Shown one piece after another: positions 52,739 to 61,763 of a stretch of 64,000 bases of DNA; within the stretch, counting starts at the first letter, position 1; every line of letters starts with the position of its first letter. A program made the translations under genes and the position numbers. Origin of the DNA: Falsiroseomonas selenitidurans (lineage in GTDB: Bacteria > Pseudomonadota > Alphaproteobacteria > Acetobacterales > Acetobacteraceae); the NCBI RefSeq assembly GCF_012103215.1, contig NZ_JAAVNE010000009.1, forward strand, positions 62,001-126,000, read 5' to 3'. The notes under the pieces were generated by a model, which made no database searches, was not told where the DNA came from, and saw only the letters and a list, made by a program, of their open reading frames with translations.

Positions 52739-54250
52739 ATGGCTTGGAAATTTCTGGCCGCGGCCGCCATGGCGCTGGCCCTGCCGATGCAGGCAGGCGC
52801 ACAGACCCTGCGCGTGGGCCTCATCGCGCAGGACATGGGCACCACCGACCCGCACCGCGCCAGCGCCACGCAGGACAAGGCGCCGCTTTCCTGGGCCTAT
52901 GAGGGGCTGGTGCGCTTCCCGCCCGGTTCCGCCGACCCGGCGAAGCTGGAGCCCGACCTGGCCGAGCGCTTCACCCGCAGCGCCGATGGCCTGACCTGGA
53001 CCTTCCACCTGCGCCCCGGCGTGCGCTTCCAGGACGGCAACCCGCTGGAGGCGGAGGACGTGGCCTTCTCGCTCCGCCGCGCCGCGGACCGCGCCCGCAG
53101 CGCCTTCGCCGGCAGCTACGCGCCGATGACGGCGGTGGAGGTGGTGGACCCGATGACGGTCCGGGTGACGATGCGGGAAGCGGTGGCCGGCGCGCTGGGC
53201 CTGTTTGCCAACTACCACGGCGGCATGATCGTCTCCCGCCGCGCCGATGCCGGCGGGCAGCCTTCCGGCACCGGACCCTTCCGGATGGAACGCGCCGGCG
53301 GCGGCATGGCGCGGATGGTGGCGCATGACGCGCATTGGCGTGGCCGCCCCGCCATCCGCGCCATCGAGCTGCGCTTCATCACCTCCGACGCGACGCGGGA
53401 GCTGGCCTATACGGCCGGGGAGCTGGACCTGTTCATCGGGCGGCGCGAGCAGCGCTGGGTGACGCGGATGCGGGCGCATCCGAACACCGCGGTGGAAGTC
53501 TTCTCCCCCGGCGAATTCCGCACCCTGCTGATCAATGGCCGCACCCCGCCGCTGCATGATGTGCGGGTGCGCCATGCGGTGCAGCACGCCATCGACGCGC
53601 CGGCCATCGCCCGCTTCGTCGGGCTGGACGTGGCGACCCCCTGGGCGAGCCCGGTGCCGCCCGGCTATCTGGGTGCGACGGAGGAGGTGCCGCGCTTCCC
53701 ACACGACCTGGCCCGCGCCCGCGCCCTGCTGGCCGAGGCGGGCCATCCCCAGGGCATCACCATCCGCGCCGTCGTCTCCTCGAACTCCGCGCAGCTGCCG
53801 ATCATGGAGGTGGTGCAGGCGCAGCTGCGGCGGGCCAATATCCGGCTCGACATGGATGTGGTGGAACACGCCACCTACCATGCCCGGATCCGCCAGGACC
53901 TGTCGCAGTTCACATTCTACGGCGCCGCGCGCTACCCGGTGGCCGACAGCTATCTGAGCCAGTTCTACCACTCGCGCAGCGCGCCCGGGCAGCCCACCAT
54001 GTCGCTCAACTTCGCCCATTGCAGCGCCGCCGATGCCGAGATCGACGCGGCGCGGGCGGAGCCGGACGAGGCGCGGCAGATGGCGCTGTGGGCCGCGGCG
54101 CAGCGCAAGGTGATGGAGGCCGGATGCAGCCTGCCATTGTTCGACCTGAAGCAGGTCTGGGTCCGGCGCACCGGCCTGAACCTGGGCTACCGGCTGGAGG
54201 GGTCGCTGAACCTCGGCCCGCCGATCACCGCCGGGACCAGGCTGGACTGA
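52739..54250 (+). CDS. Peptide/opine-class ABC transporter substrate-binding protein (paralogue of 42636-44207)
   Basis: 503 aa. ATG at 52739 seven bases after GGAGGAGA. Signal peptide MAWKFLAAAAMALALPMQAGA-Q. Mature start QTLRVGLIAQDMGTTDPH; WTFHLRPGVRFQDGN, SGTGPFRMERA, VRHAVQHAIDAPAI and LAEAGHPQGITIR follow. The close match to the receptor inside the divergent operon suggests both feed the same OppBCDF core. A Bug receptor gene follows after 2 bases. Confidence 0.93.
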   Translation: MAWKFLAAAAMALALPMQAGAQTLRVGLIAQDMGTTDPHRASATQDKAPLSWAYEGLVRFPPGSADPAKLEPDLAERFTRSADGLTWTFHLRPGVRFQDGNPLEAEDVAFSLRRAADRARSAFAGSYAPMTAVEVVDPMTVRVTMREAVAGALGLFANYHGGMIVSRRADAGGQPSGTGPFRMERAGGGMARMVAHDAHWRGRPAIRAIELRFITSDATRELAYTAGELDLFIGRREQRWVTRMRAHPNTAVEVFSPGEFRTLLINGRTPPLHDVRVRHAVQHAIDAPAIARFVGLDVATPWASPVPPGYLGATEEVPRFPHDLARARALLAEAGHPQGITIRAVVSSNSAQLPIMEVVQAQLRRANIRLDMDVVEHATYHARIRQDLSQFTFYGAARYPVADSYLSQFYHSRSAPGQPTMSLNFAHCSAADAEIDAARAEPDEARQMALWAAAQRKVMEAGCSLPLFDLKQVWVRRTGLNLGYRLEGSLNLGPPITAGTRLD

Positions 54251-54252
54251 AG

Positions 54253-55215
54253 ATGCGGCGGCGCGCCCTGCTGGCCGCCGCCCTGGCCCCGGCCACGGCA
54301 AGGGCGGAGACCGGCTGGCGCCCGACCCGGCCGCTGCGCCTGATCGTGCCCTTCGCGCCGGGCGGGGCGCTGGACATCACCGCCCGCCTGCTGGGCTGGG
54401 AGATGGAGGCGCTGGTCGGCGTCCCCATCCAGGTGGAGAACCGCAGCGGCGCCGGTGGCAATATCGGCGCGGAGACGGCGGCCCGCGCCGCGCCGGACGG
54501 CCACACGCTGCTGGTCGGCTCCCCCGGCCCGCTGGTGGTGAACCCCTTGCTCTTCCCGGCCATGCCCTTCGAGCCGGAGGTGGATTTCGTGCCGGTGGCG
54601 CTGGCCACCCGCAACCCGGTGGTGCTGCTGGCCGGGCCGCGGCGCCCGGAACGGCGGGTGGCGCACCTGGTCCAGGCCGCCCAAGCCGGCGAGTTCCTGA
54701 CCTATTCCAGCGCCGGCCCCGGCAGCGGCGGGCATGTGGCGATGGAGGTGCTGAAGGCCCGGCTCGGCCTGCCCGGCCTGCCGCACATCCCCTTCCGCGG
54801 CGCCGGCCCCTCGCTGGAGGCGCTGGCCGCCGGCCAGGTGACCTATGCGGCGGAAGCCATCACCAGCGCCGCCGGCTTCATCGAGGGCCGCCTGGCGCAC
54901 CCCCTGGCGGTGACGACGGCGGAACGCTGGCCCGGCCTGCCCGGCGTGCCGACGGTGGCGGAGGAAGGGCTGCCGGGCTTCGACTATGCCTCCTGGACCT
55001 GTCTGGTCTACCCGGCCGGGGTGGCGGAGGAGCCGGTGCTGCTGCTGAACTGGGCGGTGAACGTGGCGCTCGCCCGGCCGGCCCTGCGCGCCCGCCTGCT
55101 GGAGCTGGGCGCCGAGCCCGCGGGCGGCAGCGCAACCCAGCTCGCCCGCCACCTGCGGGATGAACGCGGCAAATGGCAGGAAGCAGTGCGGATTTCCGGC
55201 GCCCGGGTGTTCTGA
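54253..55215 (+). CDS. Tripartite tricarboxylate transporter-type receptor (Bug/TctC family)
   Basis: 320 aa. Starts MRRRALLAAALAPATARA-E, a short RR signal peptide; the ATG is two bases after the peptide receptor stop and has no separate ribosome site, so it is translated by coupling. LIVPFAPGGALDITARL, VENRSGAGGN, TYSSAGPGSGGH and DYASWTCLVYPAG are the family marks. Finding a Bug receptor in one message with a peptide-class receptor is unusual and hints at uptake of the same compound by two systems, or of a substrate and its acid product. Confidence 0.92.
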   Translation: MRRRALLAAALAPATARAETGWRPTRPLRLIVPFAPGGALDITARLLGWEMEALVGVPIQVENRSGAGGNIGAETAARAAPDGHTLLVGSPGPLVVNPLLFPAMPFEPEVDFVPVALATRNPVVLLAGPRRPERRVAHLVQAAQAGEFLTYSSAGPGSGGHVAMEVLKARLGLPGLPHIPFRGAGPSLEALAAGQVTYAAEAITSAAGFIEGRLAHPLAVTTAERWPGLPGVPTVAEEGLPGFDYASWTCLVYPAGVAEEPVLLLNWAVNVALARPALRARLLELGAEPAGGSATQLARHLRDERGKWQEAVRISGARVF

Positions 55216-55250
55216 AAACTGATGCCAGATCCCATTGATCGGAACCTGCG

Positions 55251-55300
55251 CCCGCCGAAGGCGGGTGAGCGGCCGCATGGCCGCCGCGCCAGGTGGCGCG
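55251..55300. terminator. Three adjacent hairpins between convergent genes
   Basis: CCCGCC-GAA-GGCGGG (55251-55265), GCGGCC-GCAT-GGCCGC (55269-55284) and CGCGCC-AGGT-GGCGCG (55285-55300), all perfect 6-bp stems, follow the Bug gene. A terminator cluster is likely although no T-run follows. The remaining 144 bases to 55444 show nothing recognisable. Confidence 0.55.
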
Positions 55301-55444
55301 TGGCCAGGCCGGCGGCTTTCCGGAGTGTCATGCAATGGCGCCTGCCCTGTTGCCCGGCGCAGGCAGGCTGCACCGTCGCGCGCCTCGAACGCCGGGTGGG
55401 CCGCAGGCCGGAACCTTCTGCGTCACGTCGGGGACTGCGTCCGC

Positions 55445-56134
55445 TCACGGAAAAGCGCGGCAGGCCTCCAGCCCGATCTCGCGCGCCTGCGCCTCCGCCC
55501 CCGCCACCCATTCGGCCACCAGCGGATGCGCCAGCACGGCCTCCGCATAGGCCTGGGCATCGGCCGCCAGGGGCACGGAATAGGTGCGGAAGCGGCTGGC
55601 CATCGGCGCCCACATCGCATCCGCGAAGGTGAAGCGGGCACCGAACAGGAAGGGGCCGCCCTGGCCCCAGGCGGCGCGGGTCTGCCGCCAGCTTTCCTGC
55701 ACCCGCGCCACCTGCCCCGCCACGCCGGGCCGGCCGAGCAGCTTGGCGTTGCTGGGCACGCCGTTGGCGATGGGCCAGCGCTTCACCAGGTTCATCGGCA
55801 TCGCCGCGCGCAGTTCCACGAAATGCGCGTGCATCTCCCCGGCCGAGCCGCGCGCGGCGGCGCGGGCGGCCCGGTCCGCCGGCCAGATGTCGCAGCCCGG
55901 CGCCTTCTCCCACAGATACTCCGCGATCGCCCAGGTGTCGGTGATGGCGAGTCCGCCGTCGAACAGCACCGGGATCAGCCCGGTGGGGGAAATCTCGGCC
56001 AGCCTGGCCTTGCTCTCCTCACGCGAGAGGAACAGCGTCTCCGTCTCGAAGGGCAGGCCGGAAAGCCGGCAGGCGAGCCAGCCGCGCATGGTCCAGGTGG
56101 AGGACCATTTGCCGCCGATGACCAGCTTCATCAT
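55445..56134 (-). CDS. Glutathione S-transferase family protein
   Basis: 229 aa. N-terminal thioredoxin-like domain (KLVIGGKWSSTWTMRGWLACRLSGLPFE) with ISPTGLIPVLFDGGLAITDTWAIAEYL as the glutathione-binding cis-Pro and Asp-Thr site; helical C-terminal domain with FLFGARFTFADAMWAPMASRF. The possible catalytic Ser/Thr lies at residues 11-13. It is the last gene of the peptide ABC operon, with ATGA overlap, which is unusual company for a GST. It may process a glutathione-like or thioether ligand brought in by the importer. Confidence 0.92.
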   Translation of the reverse strand: MMKLVIGGKWSSTWTMRGWLACRLSGLPFETETLFLSREESKARLAEISPTGLIPVLFDGGLAITDTWAIAEYLWEKAPGCDIWPADRAARAAARGSAGEMHAHFVELRAAMPMNLVKRWPIANGVPSNAKLLGRPGVAGQVARVQESWRQTRAAWGQGGPFLFGARFTFADAMWAPMASRFRTYSVPLAADAQAYAEAVLAHPLVAEWVAGAEAQAREIGLEACRAFP

Positions 56135-57096
56135 CCGACACCCCCATCATGCAGGTGACAGGCCACCATCGCCCCGAGGGGCTGCGCCAGCGCCCGCGGC
56201 GCCTCCGCCGCGCAGCGCGGGCCGGCGGCGGGGCAGCGCGGGTGGAAGGCGCAGCCGGGGGGCGGGCGGATCGGGCTCGGCACCTCGCCGGCGGCTTCCG
56301 GTGGCGCCAGGGTCTCGGCCGTCACCGCCGCCAGCAGCGCCCGCGTATAGGGGTGGGCCGGTGCCTCCCACAGCTGCGCCGCCGGCCCCACCTCCACGAT
56401 GCGGCCCAGATACATCACGGCGATCCGGTCACACAGCCAGCGCACCAGCCGCAGGTCGTGGCTGATGAACAGGTAGGTCAGCGACAGGCGCTGCTGCAAC
56501 TCCACCAGCAGGTTCACCACCTGCGCCTGGATCGAGACATCCAGCGCGCTGGTCGGCTCGTCCAGCACCAGGAAGGCGGGCTCGATGGCCAAGGCGCGGG
56601 CGATGCCGACGCGCTGGCGCTGGCCGCCGGACAGTTCATGCGGGTAGCGGCGCATCATGTCCGCGCGCAGGCCCACCAGTTCCAGCAGTTCCACGATGCG
56701 CGCGCGGCGCGCGGCGGCGGGGCCGTAGCGGTGCACGGAGAGCGGGCTGTCCAGGATGCGCTCGATGGTGAGCGACCGGTTGAGCGAGCTCTGCGGGTCC
56801 TGGAACACCATCTGCGCGCGGCGGCGGAAGCCGGCCAGGTCCTCGGCCGGCGGGCGGCCCTGGAACAGCACCTGGCCTTCCGTCGGCGGCTCCAGGTGCA
56901 GCGCCACGCGCCCGAGCGTGGATTTGCCGGAACCGCTTTCACCGACCAGGCCGAGGATCTCGCCCGGCGCGATGTCCAGCGTCACCTGCTGCACCGCGCG
57001 CACCACGGGCTGGTTCGGCAGCAGCCGGCCGAGCAGCGAGGGTTTCGCCGCGTAGTGCTTGGAGACACCCTGCAGGGCGAGCAGCGGCGCCGTCAT
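56131..57096 (-). CDS. Oligopeptide-class ABC transporter ATP-binding protein (OppF/DppF type)
   Basis: 321 aa. Walker [11 protein letters not shown]-loop VFQDPQSSLNRS, signature LSGGQRQR, Walker B LVLDEP, switch His ISHDLRLV, and the PPGCAFHPRCP tail with Cys residues. ATGA overlaps on both sides. Fifth gene of the importer operon that starts with the receptor at 61608. Confidence 0.93.
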   Translation of the reverse strand: MTAPLLALQGVSKHYAAKPSLLGRLLPNQPVVRAVQQVTLDIAPGEILGLVGESGSGKSTLGRVALHLEPPTEGQVLFQGRPPAEDLAGFRRRAQMVFQDPQSSLNRSLTIERILDSPLSVHRYGPAAARRARIVELLELVGLRADMMRRYPHELSGGQRQRVGIARALAIEPAFLVLDEPTSALDVSIQAQVVNLLVELQQRLSLTYLFISHDLRLVRWLCDRIAVMYLGRIVEVGPAAQLWEAPAHPYTRALLAAVTAETLAPPEAAGEVPSPIRPPPGCAFHPRCPAAGPRCAAEAPRALAQPLGAMVACHLHDGGVG

Positions 57097-58055
57097 GCCG
57101 CGGCCCGCCAGCAGGCGGCGCGGCGGCCGGGCGCGATCGGCCGCAGCGGCTGGTCCTGCGTGCAGTCCGGCGCGGCGCCGGGGCAGCGCGACTGGAAGGG
57201 GCAGCCGGCGGGCAGCCGCGCCAGGTCCGGCGGCTCCCCGGGGATGGCGGGCAGCGGGCCATCCGCCTTGCTGCCGCGCGGCACGCTCGCCAGCAGGGCG
57301 CGGGTATAGGGGTGGGCGGGCGCGGCCAGCAGCGCCGCCGTCGGCCCCTCCTCCATGATGCGGCCGGCATACATCACGGCGACGCGGTCGCAGATGCGGC
57401 CGATGACGGAGAGGTTGTGCGAGATCATCAGCATGGCCATGCCGAGTTCGCGCCGCAGCTCGTCCAGCAGCGCCAGGATCTCGGCCTCCACCGTCACGTC
57501 CAGCGCCGTGGTCGGCTCATCGGCGATCAGCAGCGCCGGGCGGCAGATCAGCGCCAGCGCGATCAGCACGCGCTGGCGCATGCCGCCGGAAAGCTGATGC
57601 GGATAGGCCGCCATCCGCGCCTCCGGCTCCGCGATGCGCATCCGCCGCAGCAGGCCCAGCGCCGCCTCCCGCGCCGCCGCTTCGGTGCCGCCATGCAGGC
57701 GGTGGATGCGGGTGAGCTGGCGGCCGATGGTCATCACCGGGTTCAGCGCCGCCGCCGGGTCCTGCACCACCATGGCGATCTGCCGCGCCCGCAGCGCGCG
57801 CAGCGCCGCGGCATCCAGCTTGCGCAGATCCTGGCCGCGGAACAGCAGCGCGCCGCCGATGGTGGCGCCTTCCGGCTGCTGCAGGCGGACGCTGGCGCGG
57901 GCGGTGACGGATTTGCCCGACCCGCTTTCCCCCACCAGCCCCAGCACCTCGCCCTCCGCCAGGTGGAAGGAGACGTGGCGTGAAGGGTGGATCTCACCGG
58001 CTTCGGTGCGGAACCGCGTGACCAGGTCACGCACCTCGAACAGCATCTCAGGCAT
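57093..58055 (-). CDS. Oligopeptide-class ABC transporter ATP-binding protein (OppD/DppD type)
   Basis: 320 aa from ATG 58055, overlapping the permease stop by 8 bases; a second ATG (58046) just after that stop is an alternative. Walker A GESGSGKS, signature LSGGMRQR, Walker [22 protein letters not shown] in the Q-loop, ISHNLSVI switch, and [12 protein letters not shown] tail. Forms the ATPase heterodimer with the OppF-type protein that follows. Confidence 0.93.
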   Translation of the reverse strand: MPEMLFEVRDLVTRFRTEAGEIHPSRHVSFHLAEGEVLGLVGESGSGKSVTARASVRLQQPEGATIGGALLFRGQDLRKLDAAALRALRARQIAMVVQDPAAALNPVMTIGRQLTRIHRLHGGTEAAAREAALGLLRRMRIAEPEARMAAYPHQLSGGMRQRVLIALALICRPALLIADEPTTALDVTVEAEILALLDELRRELGMAMLMISHNLSVIGRICDRVAVMYAGRIMEEGPTAALLAAPAHPYTRALLASVPRGSKADGPLPAIPGEPPDLARLPAGCPFQSRCPGAAPDCTQDQPLRPIAPGRRAACWRAAA

Positions 58056-58959
58056 CGCCGCGCCGTGTCAGCTGCGCCGGGTCCAGCACGTCGCGCAGCA
58101 GGTCGCCGGCGAGGTTGAAGGCGACGACGGTGAGGAAGATCAGCAGGCCGGGGAACACGGTGAGCCACCACTGGCCGGACATGACATAGGTGCGGCTGTC
58201 CGCCAGCATCCCGCCCCAGCTCGGCTCCGGCGGCTGGATGCCGAGGCCGAGGAAGGACAACGAGGCCTCCGTGAGGATCGAGGTCGCCACCAGCAGCGTG
58301 GCATAGACCGCGACCGGGGAGACGCAGTTGCGCAGCACGTCGCGGAACAGGATGCGCGTTTCGCTGGCGCCAACGGCGCGTTCCGCCATCACATACTGCT
58401 CGTTGCGTTCCACCAGCACCGCGGCGCGGACGATGCGCGCCACCTTGGGCGCGTTCAGCAGGCCGATCACCACCATCACCTTGGTGATGTGCGGGATCAC
58501 CAGCGGCCCCATCTCCAGGTCCTGCGTGCCCAGCGCGGCAACCACGGCGATCGCCAGCACGATGGGCGGAAACGCCATCAGGATGTCCATCACCCGCATG
58601 ATCGTCGCATCCAGCAGGCCCGGGCTGCGGAAGGCGGCGATGGCGCCGAGCGGCACGCCGAGTGTGAGCGCGATGCCCACGGTGGTCAGCCCGACCGTCA
58701 GCGAAACCCGCGTGGCGTGCACGCAGCGGGAGAAGATGTCCCGGCCGAACTGGTCGGTGCCGAACCAGAAGGTGCCGTCCGGCGGCCGCAGGCGGAGGCG
58801 GGAGGGGCGGTTGGGGAAGTAGCTCGCCACCTGTTCCGGGAACAGCGCGACCACCACCAGCACCAGCAGGAACAGGAAGGCCGCCAGCGCCAGCTTGTCC
58901 CGCCCCAGCACGCGCCAGAGCCGGTTCGGCCGTGGCGCGGCGGCCAGCGTCGCACTCAT
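58048..58959 (-). CDS. Oligopeptide-class ABC permease (OppC/DppC type)
   Basis: 303 aa from ATG 58959. N-terminal helix LAAFLFLLVLVVVALFPEQV, then WFGTDQFGRDIFSRCVHATRVSL, coupling loop YVMAERAVGASETRILFRDVLRN, and LSFLGLGIQPPEPSWGGML near the end. ATGA overlap with the OppB-type gene. It pairs with it to form the channel. Confidence 0.93.
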   Translation of the reverse strand: MSATLAAAPRPNRLWRVLGRDKLALAAFLFLLVLVVVALFPEQVASYFPNRPSRLRLRPPDGTFWFGTDQFGRDIFSRCVHATRVSLTVGLTTVGIALTLGVPLGAIAAFRSPGLLDATIMRVMDILMAFPPIVLAIAVVAALGTQDLEMGPLVIPHITKVMVVIGLLNAPKVARIVRAAVLVERNEQYVMAERAVGASETRILFRDVLRNCVSPVAVYATLLVATSILTEASLSFLGLGIQPPEPSWGGMLADSRTYVMSGQWWLTVFPGLLIFLTVVAFNLAGDLLRDVLDPAQLTRRGDA

Positions 58960-59897
58960 CGGCGGATCCTCGGGTCGAGCAGCGCATACAGCGCATCCAT
59001 GCTGAAGTTGATCAGCACGAAGACCGTCACGTTCAGCAGCACCAGCCCCTGCACCAGCGGGTAGTCGCGCGCCAGGATGCTCTCGTACAGCAGCCGCCCC
59101 ATGCCGGGCAGGTTGAAGATCACCTCCGTCAGCACCGCGCCGGCCAGCAGGTAGCCGAAAGAGAAGCCGGCCGCCGTCAGCGTCGGGATCAGCGCGTTGC
59201 GGAAGGCATCGGTCCAAATGATGGTGGATTCCGGCACGCCATGGGCGCGCGCCACGGCGATATGCTCCCGCCCCAGCACATCCAGCATGGAAGCGCGCAG
59301 CATCCGCGTGATGGTCGCCGCATAGGCGGTGCCGAGTGCCACCGCCGGCAGCAGGATATGCGCGGTGGAGACACCGATGCCGGCCGACAGCGGCTCATAC
59401 CCCCCAGGCGGCAGCCAGCGCAGGATGACGGCGAACAGCAGGATGGACAGCAGGCCCTGCCAGAACACCGGCATGGAGATGCCGATCATGGCGATCACCC
59501 GCGCCAGGTGGTCGATCAGCCCGCCCTTGTGCTTCGCCGCCAGCACGCCGGCGGGAATGGCGATGGCCATGGCGATGACCAGCGCGGCGAGCGAGATGTG
59601 CAGCGTGACCGGGAAGCGATCCAGGATCATGCGGCTGACGCCGGTGGAATAGGTGAAGGAGCGCCCGAGGTCGCCCACCAGCGCGCCGCTGACCCAGCTT
59701 CCGTATTGCACCCACAGCGGCAGGTGCAGGCCCAGCGCCTCGCGCATCGCCTGGATTTCCTCGGGCGTTGCATTGCTGGTCATCATGGCGATGGCGGGGT
59801 CGCCGGGCAGTGCCCGCACCACCAGGAAGATCAGCACGCTGGCGCCGAACAGCACCAGCGCCAGCGTGGCCGCGCGGCCCAGGAGGAAGCTTGCCAT
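58956..59897 (-). CDS. Oligopeptide-class ABC permease (OppB/DppB type)
   Basis: 313 aa from ATG 59897 (MASFLLGRAATLALVLFGASV); the longer frame to 60002 covers only structured intergenic DNA. GDPAIAMMTSNATPEEI, LHISLAALVIAMAIAIPAG and the loop HIAVARAHGVPESTIIWTDAFRN are typical; the end is MDALYALLDPRIRR. It is separated from the receptor by a 163-base structured gap. Confidence 0.93.
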   Translation of the reverse strand: MASFLLGRAATLALVLFGASVLIFLVVRALPGDPAIAMMTSNATPEEIQAMREALGLHLPLWVQYGSWVSGALVGDLGRSFTYSTGVSRMILDRFPVTLHISLAALVIAMAIAIPAGVLAAKHKGGLIDHLARVIAMIGISMPVFWQGLLSILLFAVILRWLPPGGYEPLSAGIGVSTAHILLPAVALGTAYAATITRMLRASMLDVLGREHIAVARAHGVPESTIIWTDAFRNALIPTLTAAGFSFGYLLAGAVLTEVIFNLPGMGRLLYESILARDYPLVQGLVLLNVTVFVLINFSMDALYALLDPRIRR

Positions 59898-59900
59898 CAG

Positions 59901-60059
59901 GGCCTGTGGAGCGTGGGAAACGGGATGCAGCCGGCGAGGGATTCTTCGCGCCGGGCAGGTGGCCAGCGGAGCCGATGGCTGCCCATCGGCGAGCATGGCC
60001 AACGCACCCGGCGCGGAAAAGCACCGCCGGACGCGCCCGCAGACCGACGCTCCACGGCC
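59901..60059 (-). promoter_or_regulatory. Large nested RNA structure between receptor and permease genes
   Basis: The ends of this gap pair: GGCC-T-GTGGAGCGT (59901-59914) with ACGCTCCAC-GGCC (60047-60059), 13 bp with one bulged base, enclosing an inner 8-bp hairpin GCCGATGG-CTGC-CCATCGGC (59971-59990). It starts one base after the receptor stop (minus strand). Likely it protects the receptor mRNA and restricts read-through to the permease. Confidence 0.6.
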
Positions 60060-60060
60060 C

Positions 60061-61608
60061 CTAACCCTTCTTGGCGGAGGTCAGGTCCATGAAGTAGGAA
60101 TAGCGCGGGCCGAAGCCGGAAATGTCGGACCGCCACAGGTGATAGGCGTTGAGCCGGCCGATCCACAGCGCCGGGCAATGGTCCACCAGGATCTCCGTCA
60201 CCTTGCGCAGCGCCGGCTTCTTGCGGGCATGGTCCAGGTAGCGGAAGCTCTCCATCACCGCGGTGTCGTAGGCCGGGTTGCGATAGCCCATCCAGCGCGC
60301 CTGGTTGCCGTCCTTGTGGTAGTTGTTCCACACCAGATAATCCTCCACCGAGGACTGCATGGACGGGTGCGGGAAAGCCTGCCAGTCGCCGTTCTGCGCG
60401 CTGCGGTACATGCTGACGAAATCAGTCTGGCGGATGTTCATGCGGATGCCGACCTCCGCCAGGTTGGCCTGCATCACCACCGCCGCCTCCCGCGCCTCCA
60501 CATAGGCGGAAGGCACCGGCACGATCGCCTCGAAGGCGAAGCCGCGCGGCATGCCGGCGGCGCGCAGGTGGAACTTCGCACGGTCCGGGTCGTAGGCAAG
60601 CTGCTTGGCCAGGTCTTCCTCGTACCAGAACTCGTTCGGGGAGGCCGGCAGCGCGCTGGCGGTGACCAGGCCGGAATAGATCTCCTCGCAGATGTAGTCA
60701 CGGTCAACGGCGCAGGAGACGGCGCGGCGCAGATGGATGTTGTCGAAGGGCGCCTTGGCGACGTTCATCGGCATGTAGAAGATGCCGGCGGAAGGCCGCG
60801 CCGCGCCGCCGAAGCCGCTCTCCCGGCTCACCGGCGCGAAATCCTTGGGCGGGCAGTTGGAGATGATGTCGACGCTGCCGGCGCGCAGATTGGCCAGCTG
60901 CGTCGCCGCATCGGGGATGCGCACCAGCTTGATGGTCTGCGTCGCCGGCGCGCCGCCGAAATACTCGGGGAAGGCTTCGAATTCGGCCTCCACATCAGCG
61001 CGGAAGCTCTTCGGGATGAAGGGGCCGCAGCCGGCGGCGCGGCTGCCGCGATACAGGCTTTCGCCCGTCGCACCCTCATTGGTCACATCGGTGCCGCGGC
61101 GGACGATGGCGGCCTCATACCCCATCAGCCGCATCCAGCCGACCCACGGATCCTTCAGCGAGACCTTCACCACATAGTCGCCATCCTTCTGCACATCGCT
61201 GATGAAGCGGCGCAGATTGCCGCGGCGGCGGCCGGTGGCGAGGTATTTCTCGTAGCTGTAGAGCACGTCGTCCGCGGTCAGCCGGTCGCCATTGTGGAAG
61301 CGCACGTCGCGCCGCAGTTCGAACACGTAGCTCAGGCCATCGTCGCTGATCTGCGGCAGCGCCACGGCGAGGTCCGGCACCAGCGTGCCGTCCACGCCCA
61401 CCTTCAGCAGGTTTGAATAGGCCAGTAGATTGGCCGCGCCGGTTTCCACATTGCCGACATGCCAGGGGTGGATGTTCGGCAGGTTGCCGAGCAGCGAGGC
61501 CGTCACCGTCCCGCGCGGCTGCGCGCCGGCGCTGCGCGGCAGCGAGGCGGCCGCCAGAATGCCGGCAAGCCCCGTCAACGCACCACGACGACCGATGATC
61601 CCGTTCAT
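60061..61608 (-). CDS. Peptide-class ABC transporter substrate-binding protein
   Basis: 515 aa, SBP_bac_5. ATG at 61608; signal peptide with RR (GRRGALTGLAGILAAASLPRSAGA-Q). Blocks: LPNIHPWHVGNVETGA, FELRRDVRFHNGDRLTADDVLYSYEKY, CGPFIPKSF, FDNIHLRRAVSCAVDRDYI. It is only distantly related to the two opine-type receptors at 42636 and 52739. First gene of the operon receptor-OppB-OppC-OppD-OppF-GST and divergent from an M20 hydrolase. Confidence 0.92.
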   Translation of the reverse strand: MNGIIGRRGALTGLAGILAAASLPRSAGAQPRGTVTASLLGNLPNIHPWHVGNVETGAANLLAYSNLLKVGVDGTLVPDLAVALPQISDDGLSYVFELRRDVRFHNGDRLTADDVLYSYEKYLATGRRRGNLRRFISDVQKDGDYVVKVSLKDPWVGWMRLMGYEAAIVRRGTDVTNEGATGESLYRGSRAAGCGPFIPKSFRADVEAEFEAFPEYFGGAPATQTIKLVRIPDAATQLANLRAGSVDIISNCPPKDFAPVSRESGFGGAARPSAGIFYMPMNVAKAPFDNIHLRRAVSCAVDRDYICEEIYSGLVTASALPASPNEFWYEEDLAKQLAYDPDRAKFHLRAAGMPRGFAFEAIVPVPSAYVEAREAAVVMQANLAEVGIRMNIRQTDFVSMYRSAQNGDWQAFPHPSMQSSVEDYLVWNNYHKDGNQARWMGYRNPAYDTAVMESFRYLDHARKKPALRKVTEILVDHCPALWIGRLNAYHLWRSDISGFGPRYSYFMDLTSAKKG

Positions 61609-61687
61609 TGCCAGGCCCCCTGCTGCTTCGCCTTCAAGCATGGACGCATCGCGTGCGCCGCGGCAATACTGAAATGACAGAGGCTTG

Positions 61688-61697
61688 GCGTATACGC
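61688..61697. promoter_or_regulatory. GTATAC-centred palindrome in the divergent promoter region
   Basis: GCGTATACGC is a perfect 10-base palindrome in the 155 bases between the peptide receptor and the M20 gene. Palindromes centred on GTATAC are typical FadR/FCD-type GntR sites, so this is a candidate shared operator, but it is short. Confidence 0.35.
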
Positions 61698-61763
61698 GCG
61701 CGCCCCGTTGCCGGCGGCATCGCAGCCTGTAAGCTGGCCGGGCGAAGGACAGGACAAATCACC